Below are positions 21,871 through 30,547 of a DNA stretch of 39,027 bases, piece by piece. Source of the DNA: Flavobacterium sp. ZT3R18 (GTDB taxonomy: Bacteria; Bacteroidota; Bacteroidia; Flavobacteriales; Flavobacteriaceae). Within the stretch, counting starts at the first letter, position 1. Each line of letters begins with the position of its first letter. The stretch covers positions 1 to 39,027 of the forward strand of contig NZ_VJZS01000029.1 in the NCBI RefSeq assembly GCF_007097385.1, written 5' to 3'. The notes beneath the pieces were generated by a model. The model searched no databases, was not told the DNA's origin, and worked only from the letters and a program-made list of their open reading frames with translations. The translations under genes were made by a program, and so were the position numbers.

Positions 21871-24063
21871 ATGAAAAGAAAAAAGATGTTAATAATACCA
21901 TTATTATTGATTTCATTACTTGGAAATGCTCAGGCAATTAATACTATATCAGAAATTACAAATTCTAAAAATCAAGTAGCAAAGGATACTACCAAGATTC
22001 GCAAATCTACAGTTGATTTGGATGAGGTAAAAGTGGTGTCTAAAGTTCCTTTGTTTACAAATAGATCAAACGGGACAGTAGAAGTGAATGTAGCAAATAC
22101 TATTCTGGCTGCAAGTACCTCTGTAGCTGAAATCCTTTCTAAATCCCCTAATGTTATCGTTGCCGATAATGGAGTCTCTGTTTTTGGAAAAGGGGAAGCT
22201 ATAATTTATTTGAACGGTGTGCAAATAACTAATGAACGCTTAGCCTCTATATCTGCTTCTCAAATAAAGAAAATAGAAATTATATCTAATCCATCTTCAA
22301 AATATGATGCCGAAGGTAAAGCAGTCATTAATGTAATTACGGTTGCAAATTTTGAAGAAGGATATAAAGGGACCGTCAATCAATATTATACTGTATCTGA
22401 TTTTTCTGCTCCAAGTGCTACCACTAATGTTAACATAAACTATAAAAAAAAGAAAATATCATTAATCGGAGGTTATGGTTTGTTGCTTGGAGAAACTAGA
22501 GAAATTTTAAACACAACAAGAAAAAGACCGCCAGAAATAGATGATTTTCAATCAAAATTAAAAACTGATTGGGAAAGGGAATATAAAAATTTCTCTAACT
22601 ATACATTAGGAGGGCAATATGATTTCAACGAAAAGAAAAATATCTCAGTTGAGTATAGTGGATATTCTAATAGTCTCGGAGGGACGACTAAAAGTGAAAA
22701 TAGTATAACTTCTAATACTATGAATGGTTTCTTTAAAAGTAAAATTGACAATGACGTTATGACCTATAATAATTCAATTTCGGCAAACTACAATACAAAA
22801 ATAGACAGTCTAGGTACTTCTTTATTTATAGGAACTCAATACTCACTTTTTGATTCAGCAACAGATGATTATATTGATGAAAACAATAGTGTGAACGGGG
22901 AAGAATCTTTTAGGAATTTAAACAATAAAATAGGTCATAAAATTAAAGTTTTTAGTTCTCAAATTGATTATACAAAAGCGTTTAGTAGTAAAATCAAGCT
23001 TGATTTTGGGGCGAAATACAGTAACGTTGGAAACAAATCTAATTCTGATTTTTATGTTGCTGAAAACGGGAATCCATTTATTCGGGATGAACAGCTATCC
23101 AATGATTTTGAATATCAAGAGATGATTTCTGCGGCTTATATGAATTTTGGTGGAGAAATTAATGAAAAAACTAATTATGGTATCGGGATAAGAACTGAGT
23201 TTGCAAAATACGAGTTGAACACCATTATTCAAAAAAAAGAAGATTATATAGATTTTTTTCCAAGTGCCTACCTAAATGTAAAATTATCGGGAAAAACACA
23301 AGTAAGAGCTTCTTACTCATCAAGAATAACCAGACCTAGATATCAAGCATTGAATCCTTCGATTATTTATCAAGATGCATTTACATCTATCGAAGGGAAT
23401 CCCGATTTAAATCCCGAAAGAACGCATTCATTTGAAATGGCAACTTCTTTCAGTAAATATAATTTTAAAGTAGGCTATAATTATACCGTAGACCCAATTT
23501 CGGGTGCGGCATTACAAGGAAGTAATCAAAATTCATACGTGTTAAAAACATTAAATTTGAGCACTTTGGATTCTTATTTTGCATCGCTTTCCGTTCCCTA
23601 CAATACTGATTGGTGGACATCTATGAATACTGTTAATGTAAGCTATGATGAATTAATATCCGATGATATAATTTTTAGTTTAAAAGAGAGTAAACCACTT
23701 TGTTATTTTTATTCCAGTAATCAATTCGATATAGAAAAAATAGTTAAAATTCAGTTGCTTGGATGGTATTTAGGAGAAAAATATGACGGACTTTATTATC
23801 GAAAAAGCCGCTCGTTACTTACTTTGGGAGTCGAAAAGGATTTCCTAAATCAATCCTTAAAAGTTAAGCTCCTTGCAAACGATATCTTTCATAATGATAA
23901 ACCTGAAGGGAATTATGAAGTGGGTCAGACCTTTGTTGAATATGGAAGAACACTCAACACAGACTTTTATAGATTGATACTAACATACAATTTCGGGAAA
24001 TTGAAAAAAGTGAATTACGTGAACACTTCGTCAGGTGAATCGGAGAGTAATAGGGCTCAGTAA
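21871..24063 (+). CDS. Outer membrane beta-barrel protein, TonB-dependent receptor family
   Basis: This 730-residue protein has a signal peptide (cut near AQA, about residue 22). It has a plug-like region (about 50-160, with VAEILSKSPNVIVADNGV and IIYLNGVQI) and then a long barrel of the OMP_b-brl_3 type, with the family phrase YSSRITRPRYQALNPS (about 490) and NPDLNPERTHSFEM. Unlike most relatives it lacks the N-terminal carboxypeptidase-like domain. The ligand is unknown. It is the last gene of the run started by the AraC regulator; its start is 26 bases after the DJ-1 fusion stop, so cotranscription is likely. Confidence 0.88.
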   Translation: MKRKKMLIIPLLLISLLGNAQAINTISEITNSKNQVAKDTTKIRKSTVDLDEVKVVSKVPLFTNRSNGTVEVNVANTILAASTSVAEILSKSPNVIVADNGVSVFGKGEAIIYLNGVQITNERLASISASQIKKIEIISNPSSKYDAEGKAVINVITVANFEEGYKGTVNQYYTVSDFSAPSATTNVNINYKKKKISLIGGYGLLLGETREILNTTRKRPPEIDDFQSKLKTDWEREYKNFSNYTLGGQYDFNEKKNISVEYSGYSNSLGGTTKSENSITSNTMNGFFKSKIDNDVMTYNNSISANYNTKIDSLGTSLFIGTQYSLFDSATDDYIDENNSVNGEESFRNLNNKIGHKIKVFSSQIDYTKAFSSKIKLDFGAKYSNVGNKSNSDFYVAENGNPFIRDEQLSNDFEYQEMISAAYMNFGGEINEKTNYGIGIRTEFAKYELNTIIQKKEDYIDFFPSAYLNVKLSGKTQVRASYSSRITRPRYQALNPSIIYQDAFTSIEGNPDLNPERTHSFEMATSFSKYNFKVGYNYTVDPISGAALQGSNQNSYVLKTLNLSTLDSYFASLSVPYNTDWWTSMNTVNVSYDELISDDIIFSLKESKPLCYFYSSNQFDIEKIVKIQLLGWYLGEKYDGLYYRKSRSLLTLGVEKDFLNQSLKVKLLANDIFHNDKPEGNYEVGQTFVEYGRTLNTDFYRLILTYNFGKLKKVNYVNTSSGESESNRAQ

Positions 24064-24110
24064 GTGATGTAGATCAGTGGTTTAGGTAAAGTGCAGGTGT
24101 TCTTTAGATT

Positions 24111-24143
24111 AGACCTAACAGGTTTTTAAAACCTGTTAGGTCT
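24111..24143. repeat. 33-bp near-perfect palindrome
   Basis: AGACCTAACAGGTTTT and its exact reverse complement flank a single T. A second, smaller hairpin (TCTGCGTG / CACGCAGA) follows at once. This palindrome is familiar as a dispersed spacer repeat in Flavobacterium-like genomes (from memory). It could terminate both the barrel gene and purU. Confidence 0.8.
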
Positions 24144-24185
24144 GCGTGAAAAAATTAGCACGCAGATTTTGCAGATCAAAAAGAA

Positions 24186-24220
24186 AAACGGTTGCATTCC
24201 CTAAGAGAACACAACCGTTT
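24186..24220 (-). terminator. Terminator hairpin overlapping the end of purU
   Basis: AAAACGGTTG...CAACCGTTTT pairs around the purU stop codon at 24201-24203. On - the hairpin is followed by a T-rich stretch. Its right arm encodes the last residues of PurU. Confidence 0.7.
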
Positions 24221-25055
24221 TATTATTATACACCATCGTTTTTCGTTCGGCATGCAATGTGATCGCTCTGGCCAAAACCATACGTTCCAAATCACGCCCT
24301 TTCATGATAAAATCTTCTATCGAATGGCTGTGGGAAACTCTCGTAATATCTTGTTCGATAATCGGCCCTTCGTCCAGTTCTTCGGTAACATAATGACTGG
24401 TGGCGCCAATAATTTTCACCCCACGCTTGAAAGCCGAATGATAGGGCTTGGCTCCCGGAAATGCAGGTAAAAAGGAATGGTGAATATTGATGATTTTGTT
24501 TTTGTAAAGCCCAATCAAATTTGGCGTGATGATTTGCATATAACGCGCCAAAACAATAAAATCAATATTAAATTTTCTCAATAGTTCAATCTGTGCTTTT
24601 TCGCCTTCATCCTTATTGTCTTTCGTAAAAGGAACATGAAAAAACGGAATGTTAAAACGCTCGGCAACGGGTTTTAAATCCTCGTGATTGCTTATGATCA
24701 AAGGAATTTCGAGTGGCAATTCGCCGGCACAGTAACGACCCAAAATGTCATACAAACAATGGTCGTATTTGGAAATAAACAACGCCATTTTGGGTTTTTG
24801 ATCATGAGGATGCATCGCCCAAGTCATGTTAAACGGAGTCGTTAGATTGGTCTGAAAGTGACTTTTAATAGTTTCAATATTCCAAGTGGCTTTGCTAAAC
24901 TCGCATTCCAATCGCATAAAAAACACATTTTCGTCGGCATCAACATGTTGGTCCAGATAAATGATATTTCCGTCAATCGAAGCGATATAATTGGTCACTG
25001 AGGCAATAATTGCTTTTTGGTCTTCGCAATGTATGAGTATGGTGATTTTTTGCAT
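24201..25055 (-). CDS. purU: Formyltetrahydrofolate deformylase
   Basis: It hydrolyses 10-formyl-THF to formate and THF, balancing one-carbon units and supplying formate for purine synthesis. The protein has 284 residues from the ATG at 25055 (MQKITILIHCEDQ); a TTG three codons upstream is less likely. Residues about 1-85 form an ACT domain (GNIIYLDQHVD). The C-terminal formyl-transferase-like domain has INIHHSFLPAFPGA with the catalytic His, followed by LDEGPIIEQD with the catalytic Asp. The last codons and stop lie inside a terminator hairpin. It is divergent from icmF and convergent with the barrel gene. Confidence 0.95.
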   Translation of the reverse strand: MQKITILIHCEDQKAIIASVTNYIASIDGNIIYLDQHVDADENVFFMRLECEFSKATWNIETIKSHFQTNLTTPFNMTWAMHPHDQKPKMALFISKYDHCLYDILGRYCAGELPLEIPLIISNHEDLKPVAERFNIPFFHVPFTKDNKDEGEKAQIELLRKFNIDFIVLARYMQIITPNLIGLYKNKIINIHHSFLPAFPGAKPYHSAFKRGVKIIGATSHYVTEELDEGPIIEQDITRVSHSHSIEDFIMKGRDLERMVLARAITLHAERKTMVYNNKTVVFS

Positions 25056-25300
25056 AGGTTTCAAATTTTCTAAAAAATCATGGTAATTCTATGATTTATA
25101 ATTTTACAGTCTTAATTTGGAGTTGACTCATAGCTTAATTTTCAATTGCATATTGAGTATCCCGTTAATTTTTTGCTCAAAACTAAACTTATTTTCCTAA
25201 TAAAAAACAACGTTATCATATTTTGTGTTTTATGTTATTTTTGATGATTTTTATTTTAAAAATTACGTAAATTGCGCTCTTAAATTATCATATTCACAAA

Positions 25301-28300
25301 ATGGAATTAGTTAAACCGTACGTACCCGTAAATAAAGTCCGAATTGTAACTGCCGCATCACTTTTTGATGGTCACGATGCTGCGATTAATATAATGAGAA
25401 GAATTATTCAGTCCACAGGAGTTGAGGTAATTCATTTGGGACATGATAGAAGCGTAGAAGAAGTGGTGAATACCGCCATTCAAGAAGATGCCAATGCAAT
25501 CGCTATGACTTCCTATCAAGGGGGGCATAACGAATACTTTAAATATATGTATGATTTGCTTCAGGAAAAAGGAGCAGGTCATATCAAGATTTTTGGTGGT
25601 GGTGGAGGTGTAATCCTGCCGTCGGAAATAGCCGAATTACAAGACTACGGAATTACCAGAATTTATGCGCCAGATGATGGCCGTGCGATGGGATTGCAAG
25701 GAATGATCAATGATTTGGTTCAGCAATCTGATTTTCCTATCGGAGATAAATTAACAAATGAACTAGATTTAATAGAAGATAAAACACCAACAGCTATTGC
25801 TCGTTTAATTTCGGCAGCCGAGAATTTTCCTGAAATAGCGAAACCCTTTTTTGATAAAATTCACGAAAAGAATGAAACGTCAAAAATTCCGGTTCTTGGA
25901 ATCACAGGAACGGGTGGTGCAGGAAAATCATCATTGGTAGACGAATTGGTACGTCGTTTTTTAATCGATTTCCCAGAAAAAACCATCGGATTAATTTCTG
26001 TCGATCCATCCAAACGAAAAACGGGTGGAGCGTTACTTGGAGATAGAATTCGTATGAACGCCATCAACAACTCTAGAGTGTACATGCGTTCGTTGGCAAC
26101 ACGTCAATCCAATTTGGCATTGTCAAAATATGTAGCCGAAGCGATTCAGGTTTTAAAAGCTGCGAAATACGATATTATAATCCTTGAAACTTCAGGAATT
26201 GGTCAATCCGATACGGAGATTATGGATCACTCAGATGTTTCTTTATATGTAATGACCCCAGAATTTGGAGCTGCAACCCAATTGGAAAAAATCGACATGC
26301 TTGATTTTGCCGATTTGGTAGCTTTAAATAAATTCGACAAACGCGGTGCTTTGGATGCTATTCGTGATGTAAAAAAACAATACCAACGCAATCATAATCT
26401 TTGGGATGTCAATCCAGATGAAATGCCGGTTTTTGGAACTATCGCCTCTCAGTTTAATGATCCAGGGATGAATACCTTGTACAAATCCATCATGGATAAA
26501 ATTGTGGAGAAAACCGATTCTGATTTGATATCGACTTTCAAAATCACCCGTGAAATGAGTGAGAAGATTTTTGTTATTCCGCCGCACAGAACACGTTACT
26601 TATCAGAGATTGCCGAAAATAACAGAAAATACGATGCAACGGCTTTGAGCCAAGAGCAAGTAGCTCAAAAATTATACGGAGTATTCAAAACGATAGAAAG
26701 TGTTTCCGGAAAAATTCCAGTAATCAACAAAGCAGGAATAGATGAAGATTCGGTATTGCCAAGTGTTTTAGAATATGAAAAACCAGGAGGGGCTGAGAAT
26801 AAAATCTTTTTAAATCTTTTATTGAATCAATTCGATAAGGTGAAAATGGATTTAGATCCTCACAATTGGAAAATGATTTTGCATTGGGACGAAAAAGTCA
26901 AAAAATATAAAGACCCAGTTTATACTTTTAAAGTACGTCATAAAGAAATAAAAATGGCTACGCATACGGAGTCACTTTCGCACTCCCAAATTCCAAAAGT
27001 AGCGATGCCAAAGTATAAAGCTTGGGGCGATATTTTGCGTTGGTGTTTGCAGGAAAATGTTCCTGGAGAATTTCCTTTTACCTCTGGTTTGTATCCGTTT
27101 AAACGTGAAGGCGAAGATCCGTCACGTATGTTCGCTGGAGAAGGTGGGCCAGAAAGAACCAACAAACGTTTTCATTATGTGAGTGCTGGTTTGCCTGCCA
27201 AACGACTTTCTACGGCTTTTGATAGTGTGACTTTATACGGAAACGATCCGCACATTCGTCCTGATATTTACGGAAAAATTGGAAATGCAGGAGTTTCTAT
27301 TTGCTGTTTGGACGATGCCAAAAAATTATATTCTGGTTTTGATCTAGTGCATGCCATGACTTCGGTAAGTATGACGATTAATGGGCCAGCGCCTATGTTG
27401 CTTGGTTTCTTTATGAATGCGGCTATCGATCAGCAATGCGAATATTATATAAAAGAAAATAATCTTGAAGATGAGGTTGCTGATAAGATCAACGAAATCT
27501 ACAAGCAAAAAGGAGTAGAACGCCCACATTATCAAGGCGATTTACCAGAGGGAAATAATGGTTTAGGATTATTCCTTTTGGGAGTAACCGGAGATCAGGT
27601 ATTGCCTATGGAAGTGTATAACGAAATAAAAGCCAGAACACTTTCACAAGTTCGTGGAACAGTTCAAGCTGATATTTTAAAAGAAGATCAAGCTCAAAAC
27701 ACCTGTATTTTCTCGACTGAGTTTGCTTTGCGATTGATGGGAGATGTTCAGGAATATTTCATTACCAAAAATGTAAGGAACTTTTATTCGGTTTCTATTT
27801 CAGGATATCATATTGCCGAGGCGGGTGCCAATCCAATCACGCAATTGGCTTTCACGCTTTCAAACGGTTTCACTTACGTGGAATATTATTTGAGTCGCGG
27901 TATGGACATCAACGATTTTGGTCCTAACTTATCGTTCTTTTTCTCGAATGGTGTCGATCCAGAATATGCGGTTATTGGTCGTGTAGCACGTAAAATTTGG
28001 GCGAAAGCCATGAAAAACAAATACGGTGCCAACGAAAGAGCCCAAATGTTGAAATACCATATTCAAACTTCGGGACGTTCTTTGCACGCACAGGAGATTG
28101 ATTTCAACGATATTCGTACAACTTTGCAAGCCTTGTATGCGATTTATGATAACTGTAATTCGTTGCATACCAATGCGTATGACGAAGCAATTACTACACC
28201 AACGGAAGAATCGGTGCGTAGAGCCATGGCGATTCAGTTGATTATCAACAAAGAATTAGGTTTGGCCAAAAATGAAAATCCTATTCAAGGTTCATTCATT

Positions 28301-28753
28301 ATCGAAGAATTAACGGATTTGGTTGAAGCTGCCGTTTTACAGGAGTTTGATAGAATTACAGAACGTGGTGGTGTACTTGGCGCTATGGAAACCATGTACC
28401 AACGTTCTAAGATTCAAGAGGAAAGTTTGTATTATGAAACGTTGAAACACACAGGCGAATTCCCAATTATTGGTGTAAATACGTTTTTGAGTTCTAAAGG
28501 TTCTCCAACGGTAATTCCTGCCGAAGTAATTCGTGCCACCGAAGAAGAAAAGCAATACCAAATCACGATGCTGGAACATTTGCACCAAGCGAATCAGGAT
28601 TTAGTAAATGAACATTTAAATACGCTACAGGAAGCAGCCATTAAAAACGAAAATTTATTCGAACATTTGATGGAAGCGACAAAAGTTTGTTCTTTGGGAC
28701 AAATCACTGAAGCTTTGTTTGAAGTAGGAGGGCAGTACAGAAGAAATATGTAG
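25301..28753 (+). CDS. icmF: Fused isobutyryl-CoA mutase (IcmF-type, B12-dependent)
   Basis: This 1150-residue cytoplasmic enzyme contains a whole mutase system in one chain. An N-terminal cobalamin-binding domain (about 10-145) carries the DxH pair D23-G-H25. A central MeaB-like G-protein chaperone (about 195-420) has the P-loop GTGGAGKSS at 203-211. A C-terminal TIM-barrel mutase domain covers about 560-1140. It interconverts branched and straight acyl-CoAs using adenosylcobalamin. By eye, F611 (in RMFAGEG) and Q799 (in QAQNT) stand where methylmalonyl-CoA mutase has Tyr and Arg, which fits isobutyryl-CoA rather than methylmalonyl-CoA. Databases often label such genes methylmalonyl-CoA mutase family. 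No B12 riboswitch was recognised upstream. A terminator follows. Confidence 0.9.
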   Translation: MELVKPYVPVNKVRIVTAASLFDGHDAAINIMRRIIQSTGVEVIHLGHDRSVEEVVNTAIQEDANAIAMTSYQGGHNEYFKYMYDLLQEKGAGHIKIFGGGGGVILPSEIAELQDYGITRIYAPDDGRAMGLQGMINDLVQQSDFPIGDKLTNELDLIEDKTPTAIARLISAAENFPEIAKPFFDKIHEKNETSKIPVLGITGTGGAGKSSLVDELVRRFLIDFPEKTIGLISVDPSKRKTGGALLGDRIRMNAINNSRVYMRSLATRQSNLALSKYVAEAIQVLKAAKYDIIILETSGIGQSDTEIMDHSDVSLYVMTPEFGAATQLEKIDMLDFADLVALNKFDKRGALDAIRDVKKQYQRNHNLWDVNPDEMPVFGTIASQFNDPGMNTLYKSIMDKIVEKTDSDLISTFKITREMSEKIFVIPPHRTRYLSEIAENNRKYDATALSQEQVAQKLYGVFKTIESVSGKIPVINKAGIDEDSVLPSVLEYEKPGGAENKIFLNLLLNQFDKVKMDLDPHNWKMILHWDEKVKKYKDPVYTFKVRHKEIKMATHTESLSHSQIPKVAMPKYKAWGDILRWCLQENVPGEFPFTSGLYPFKREGEDPSRMFAGEGGPERTNKRFHYVSAGLPAKRLSTAFDSVTLYGNDPHIRPDIYGKIGNAGVSICCLDDAKKLYSGFDLVHAMTSVSMTINGPAPMLLGFFMNAAIDQQCEYYIKENNLEDEVADKINEIYKQKGVERPHYQGDLPEGNNGLGLFLLGVTGDQVLPMEVYNEIKARTLSQVRGTVQADILKEDQAQNTCIFSTEFALRLMGDVQEYFITKNVRNFYSVSISGYHIAEAGANPITQLAFTLSNGFTYVEYYLSRGMDINDFGPNLSFFFSNGVDPEYAVIGRVARKIWAKAMKNKYGANERAQMLKYHIQTSGRSLHAQEIDFNDIRTTLQALYAIYDNCNSLHTNAYDEAITTPTEESVRRAMAIQLIINKELGLAKNENPIQGSFIIEELTDLVEAAVLQEFDRITERGGVLGAMETMYQRSKIQEESLYYETLKHTGEFPIIGVNTFLSSKGSPTVIPAEVIRATEEEKQYQITMLEHLHQANQDLVNEHLNTLQEAAIKNENLFEHLMEATKVCSLGQITEALFEVGGQYRRNM

Positions 28754-28817
28754 ATTTTTATAATTCACAATCGATAAAGTAATGTTTTGTTGCTTTATGC
28801 GATGTTTGAATGCTTAC

Positions 28818-28865
28818 AAAAACACATTTGGTTGACTTAATCGTTGACTGAATGTGTTTTTTTGC
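28818..28865 (+). terminator. Terminator of icmF
   Basis: AAAAACACATT (28818-28828) pairs with AATGTGTTTTT (28851-28861), followed by more T. It lies 65 bases after the icmF stop codon. Confidence 0.7.
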
Positions 28866-28985
28866 TTTGGTAAACAACTCTTGTAAATATTTAGGCAATT
28901 CTTTTATATGACTATCCGTGACTAGTACCATTTCACAGAATAAATTAGTTGTTGAATGTTTTTCACAAACTTTATCCTTTTTGTT

Positions 28986-29043
28986 CTTTGCGTCTCTGCG
29001 ACTTTGCGAGCCCAATTTCACGCAAAGGCGCAGAGACGCAAAG
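28986..29043. repeat. GC-richer inverted repeat with 23-bp arms
   Basis: Arms at 28986-29008 and 29021-29043 (core CTTTGCGTCTCTGCG) match at 22 of 23 positions around a 12-base loop. It is much GC-richer than its surroundings and related in style to the GTTCGCAAAG units downstream of pyrF. It is probably a dispersed spacer element. Confidence 0.85.
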
Positions 29044-29187
29044 TATATTTTCAATATTTAGACTCTTGGGATGAGTTACGGACAGTCATATTCTTTTATT
29101 TGAAAGAATTGTATTTTTAGTATTTTTCTGGTTTAAAATATTTTCTATAACTTAGCTAAATTCTTTTTAAAATGTAATTTATAGAAT

Positions 29188-29552
29188 ATGGAAAATCAAA
29201 TAGAAATATATAAATCTTTAGACAATAAATAGAACTAAGTGTAAATGTTGATCACGAGACGGTTTGGCTCAATCGTCAACAATTAGCAGTTCTTTTTGAC
29301 AGAGATTTTAAAACTATCGGTAAGCATATTAATAATGTATTTGATGAACAAGAATTAGATTCGAGTTCAACTGTCGCAAATTTTGCGACAGTTCAAATGG
29401 AAGGAGAAAGAGAAATAAAAAGAAGAATCGAACATTACAACCTCGATGTCATCATTTCAGTAGGCTATCGCGTAAAATCCAAACAAGGAACCCAATTCCG
29501 ACAATTGGCAACGCAATGTTTAAGTAATAATAATAATAGAACAGCAGTATAA
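29188..29552 (+). pseudogene. Frameshifted, truncated RhuM family gene
   Basis: The frame opens MENQIEIYKSLDNK and stops at TAG 29230. Adding one base to the A-run there restores a frame of 107 codons from 29229 to TAA 29550. It encodes the RhuM N-terminal domain: HETVWLNRQQLAVLFDRD, GKHINNVF, HYNLDVIISVGYRVKSKQG. It then ends in an Asn-coded AAT run right after QFRQLATQ, so the Fic part is missing. It is a diverged tandem copy of the 5' third of the next gene, and its stop overlaps that gene's ATG (TAATG). Confidence 0.85.
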
Positions 29553-30517
29553 TGAGTGATATAATTATATACCAGAACTTGGACAATCAAGTGCAAATTG
29601 AAGTAGCTTTTGAAAAAGAGACTGTTTGGTTAAATCAAGAACAGCTTGTCTTATTGTTTCAGAGAGACCAATCGGTTATTTCAAGGCATATTCGGAATGT
29701 TTTTAAGGAAGGAGAGTTAGATGAAAAAAGCAATATGCAAAAAATGCATATTGCTAATTCAGATAAGCCTATAAAATTATACAACCTCGATGTTATCATT
29801 TCAGTAGGCTACCGAGTAAAATCAAAGCAAGGAACCCAATTTCGACAATGGGCAACCCAGCGTTTAAAAGATTATTTGGTTAAAGGGTATGCCATAAACG
29901 AAAAGCGATTAAAAGAAGCCGAAAACAAGTTCCAGGAATTAAAGCAAGCGGTTTCCTTATTGGAATCCATCGTGAAAACAAAAGTCATTACGGGCGATGA
30001 AGCCCAAGGTTTATTGAAGGTGTTGAGCGATTATGCTTTTGCTTTAGATATTTTAGACCAATACGATCATCAAACCTTAAAAATTGATGAAACAGATAAT
30101 AAAGAAGTTTTTAGAATATCCTACAAAGAAGCCAAAAAAGCAATTGAAGGGTTGAAAACTAAATTCGGAGGTTCTCAATTGTTTGGTAATGAAAAGGACG
30201 ACTCTTTCAAAGGCTCTTTAGAAAATATTTACCAAACTTTTGACGGTATCGAATTGTATTCATCTGTTGAAGAAAAGGCAGCGCATCTTTTGTATTTTGT
30301 AACCAAAAATCATTCCTTTTCGGATGGGAACAAGCGTATTGCCGCTTTTCTGTTTGTATGGTTTTTAGATTGTAATGCGTTATTGTATCATGAAGGTAAT
30401 AAAGTAATTGATGACAACGCTTTAGTAGCACTTACTTTGATGATTGCCGAATCAAAATCGGATGATAAAGATATGATGGTTAAGGTTGTTGTTAATTTGA
30501 TAAATAATAGAAAATAG
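29552..30517 (+). CDS. RhuM-Fic/Doc fusion protein
   Basis: This 321-residue protein has an N-terminal RhuM-type domain (about 1-120, ETVWLNQEQLVLLFQRD and YNLDVIISVGYRVKSKQGT), a coiled linker (about 120-180), and a C-terminal Fic/Doc domain (about 200-318). The Fic motif is H254-SFSDGNKR262, a variant of HPFxDGNxR, with the catalytic His present. Fic enzymes transfer AMP or other phosphate-containing groups to protein side chains; Doc members are toxins. RhuM takes its name from a Salmonella pathogenicity-island protein, and its role is unclear. A dead partial copy lies directly upstream and no separate antitoxin gene is seen, so the RhuM part may itself restrain or guide the Fic part. Confidence 0.85.
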   Translation: MSDIIIYQNLDNQVQIEVAFEKETVWLNQEQLVLLFQRDQSVISRHIRNVFKEGELDEKSNMQKMHIANSDKPIKLYNLDVIISVGYRVKSKQGTQFRQWATQRLKDYLVKGYAINEKRLKEAENKFQELKQAVSLLESIVKTKVITGDEAQGLLKVLSDYAFALDILDQYDHQTLKIDETDNKEVFRISYKEAKKAIEGLKTKFGGSQLFGNEKDDSFKGSLENIYQTFDGIELYSSVEEKAAHLLYFVTKNHSFSDGNKRIAAFLFVWFLDCNALLYHEGNKVIDDNALVALTLMIAESKSDDKDMMVKVVVNLINNRK

Positions 30518-30547
30518 AATACATACTCATTAAAAAATAATCTTCCT

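Larger units (their letters stand above)
28754..29187. other. Spacer after icmF
   Basis: This 434-base stretch holds the icmF terminator and a long inverted repeat (28986-29043). An open - strand frame across it has no family features and runs through the repeat; I do not count it. Confidence 0.6.

Noticed and set aside
25056..25300. Cobalamin riboswitch upstream of icmF
   Set aside because: I looked for the B12-box and a long structured leader and saw only AT-rich spacer.
28758..29054. Open reading frame of 98 codons on - downstream of icmF
   Set aside because: It runs through a palindromic repeat and the icmF terminator and shows no family-like sequence.
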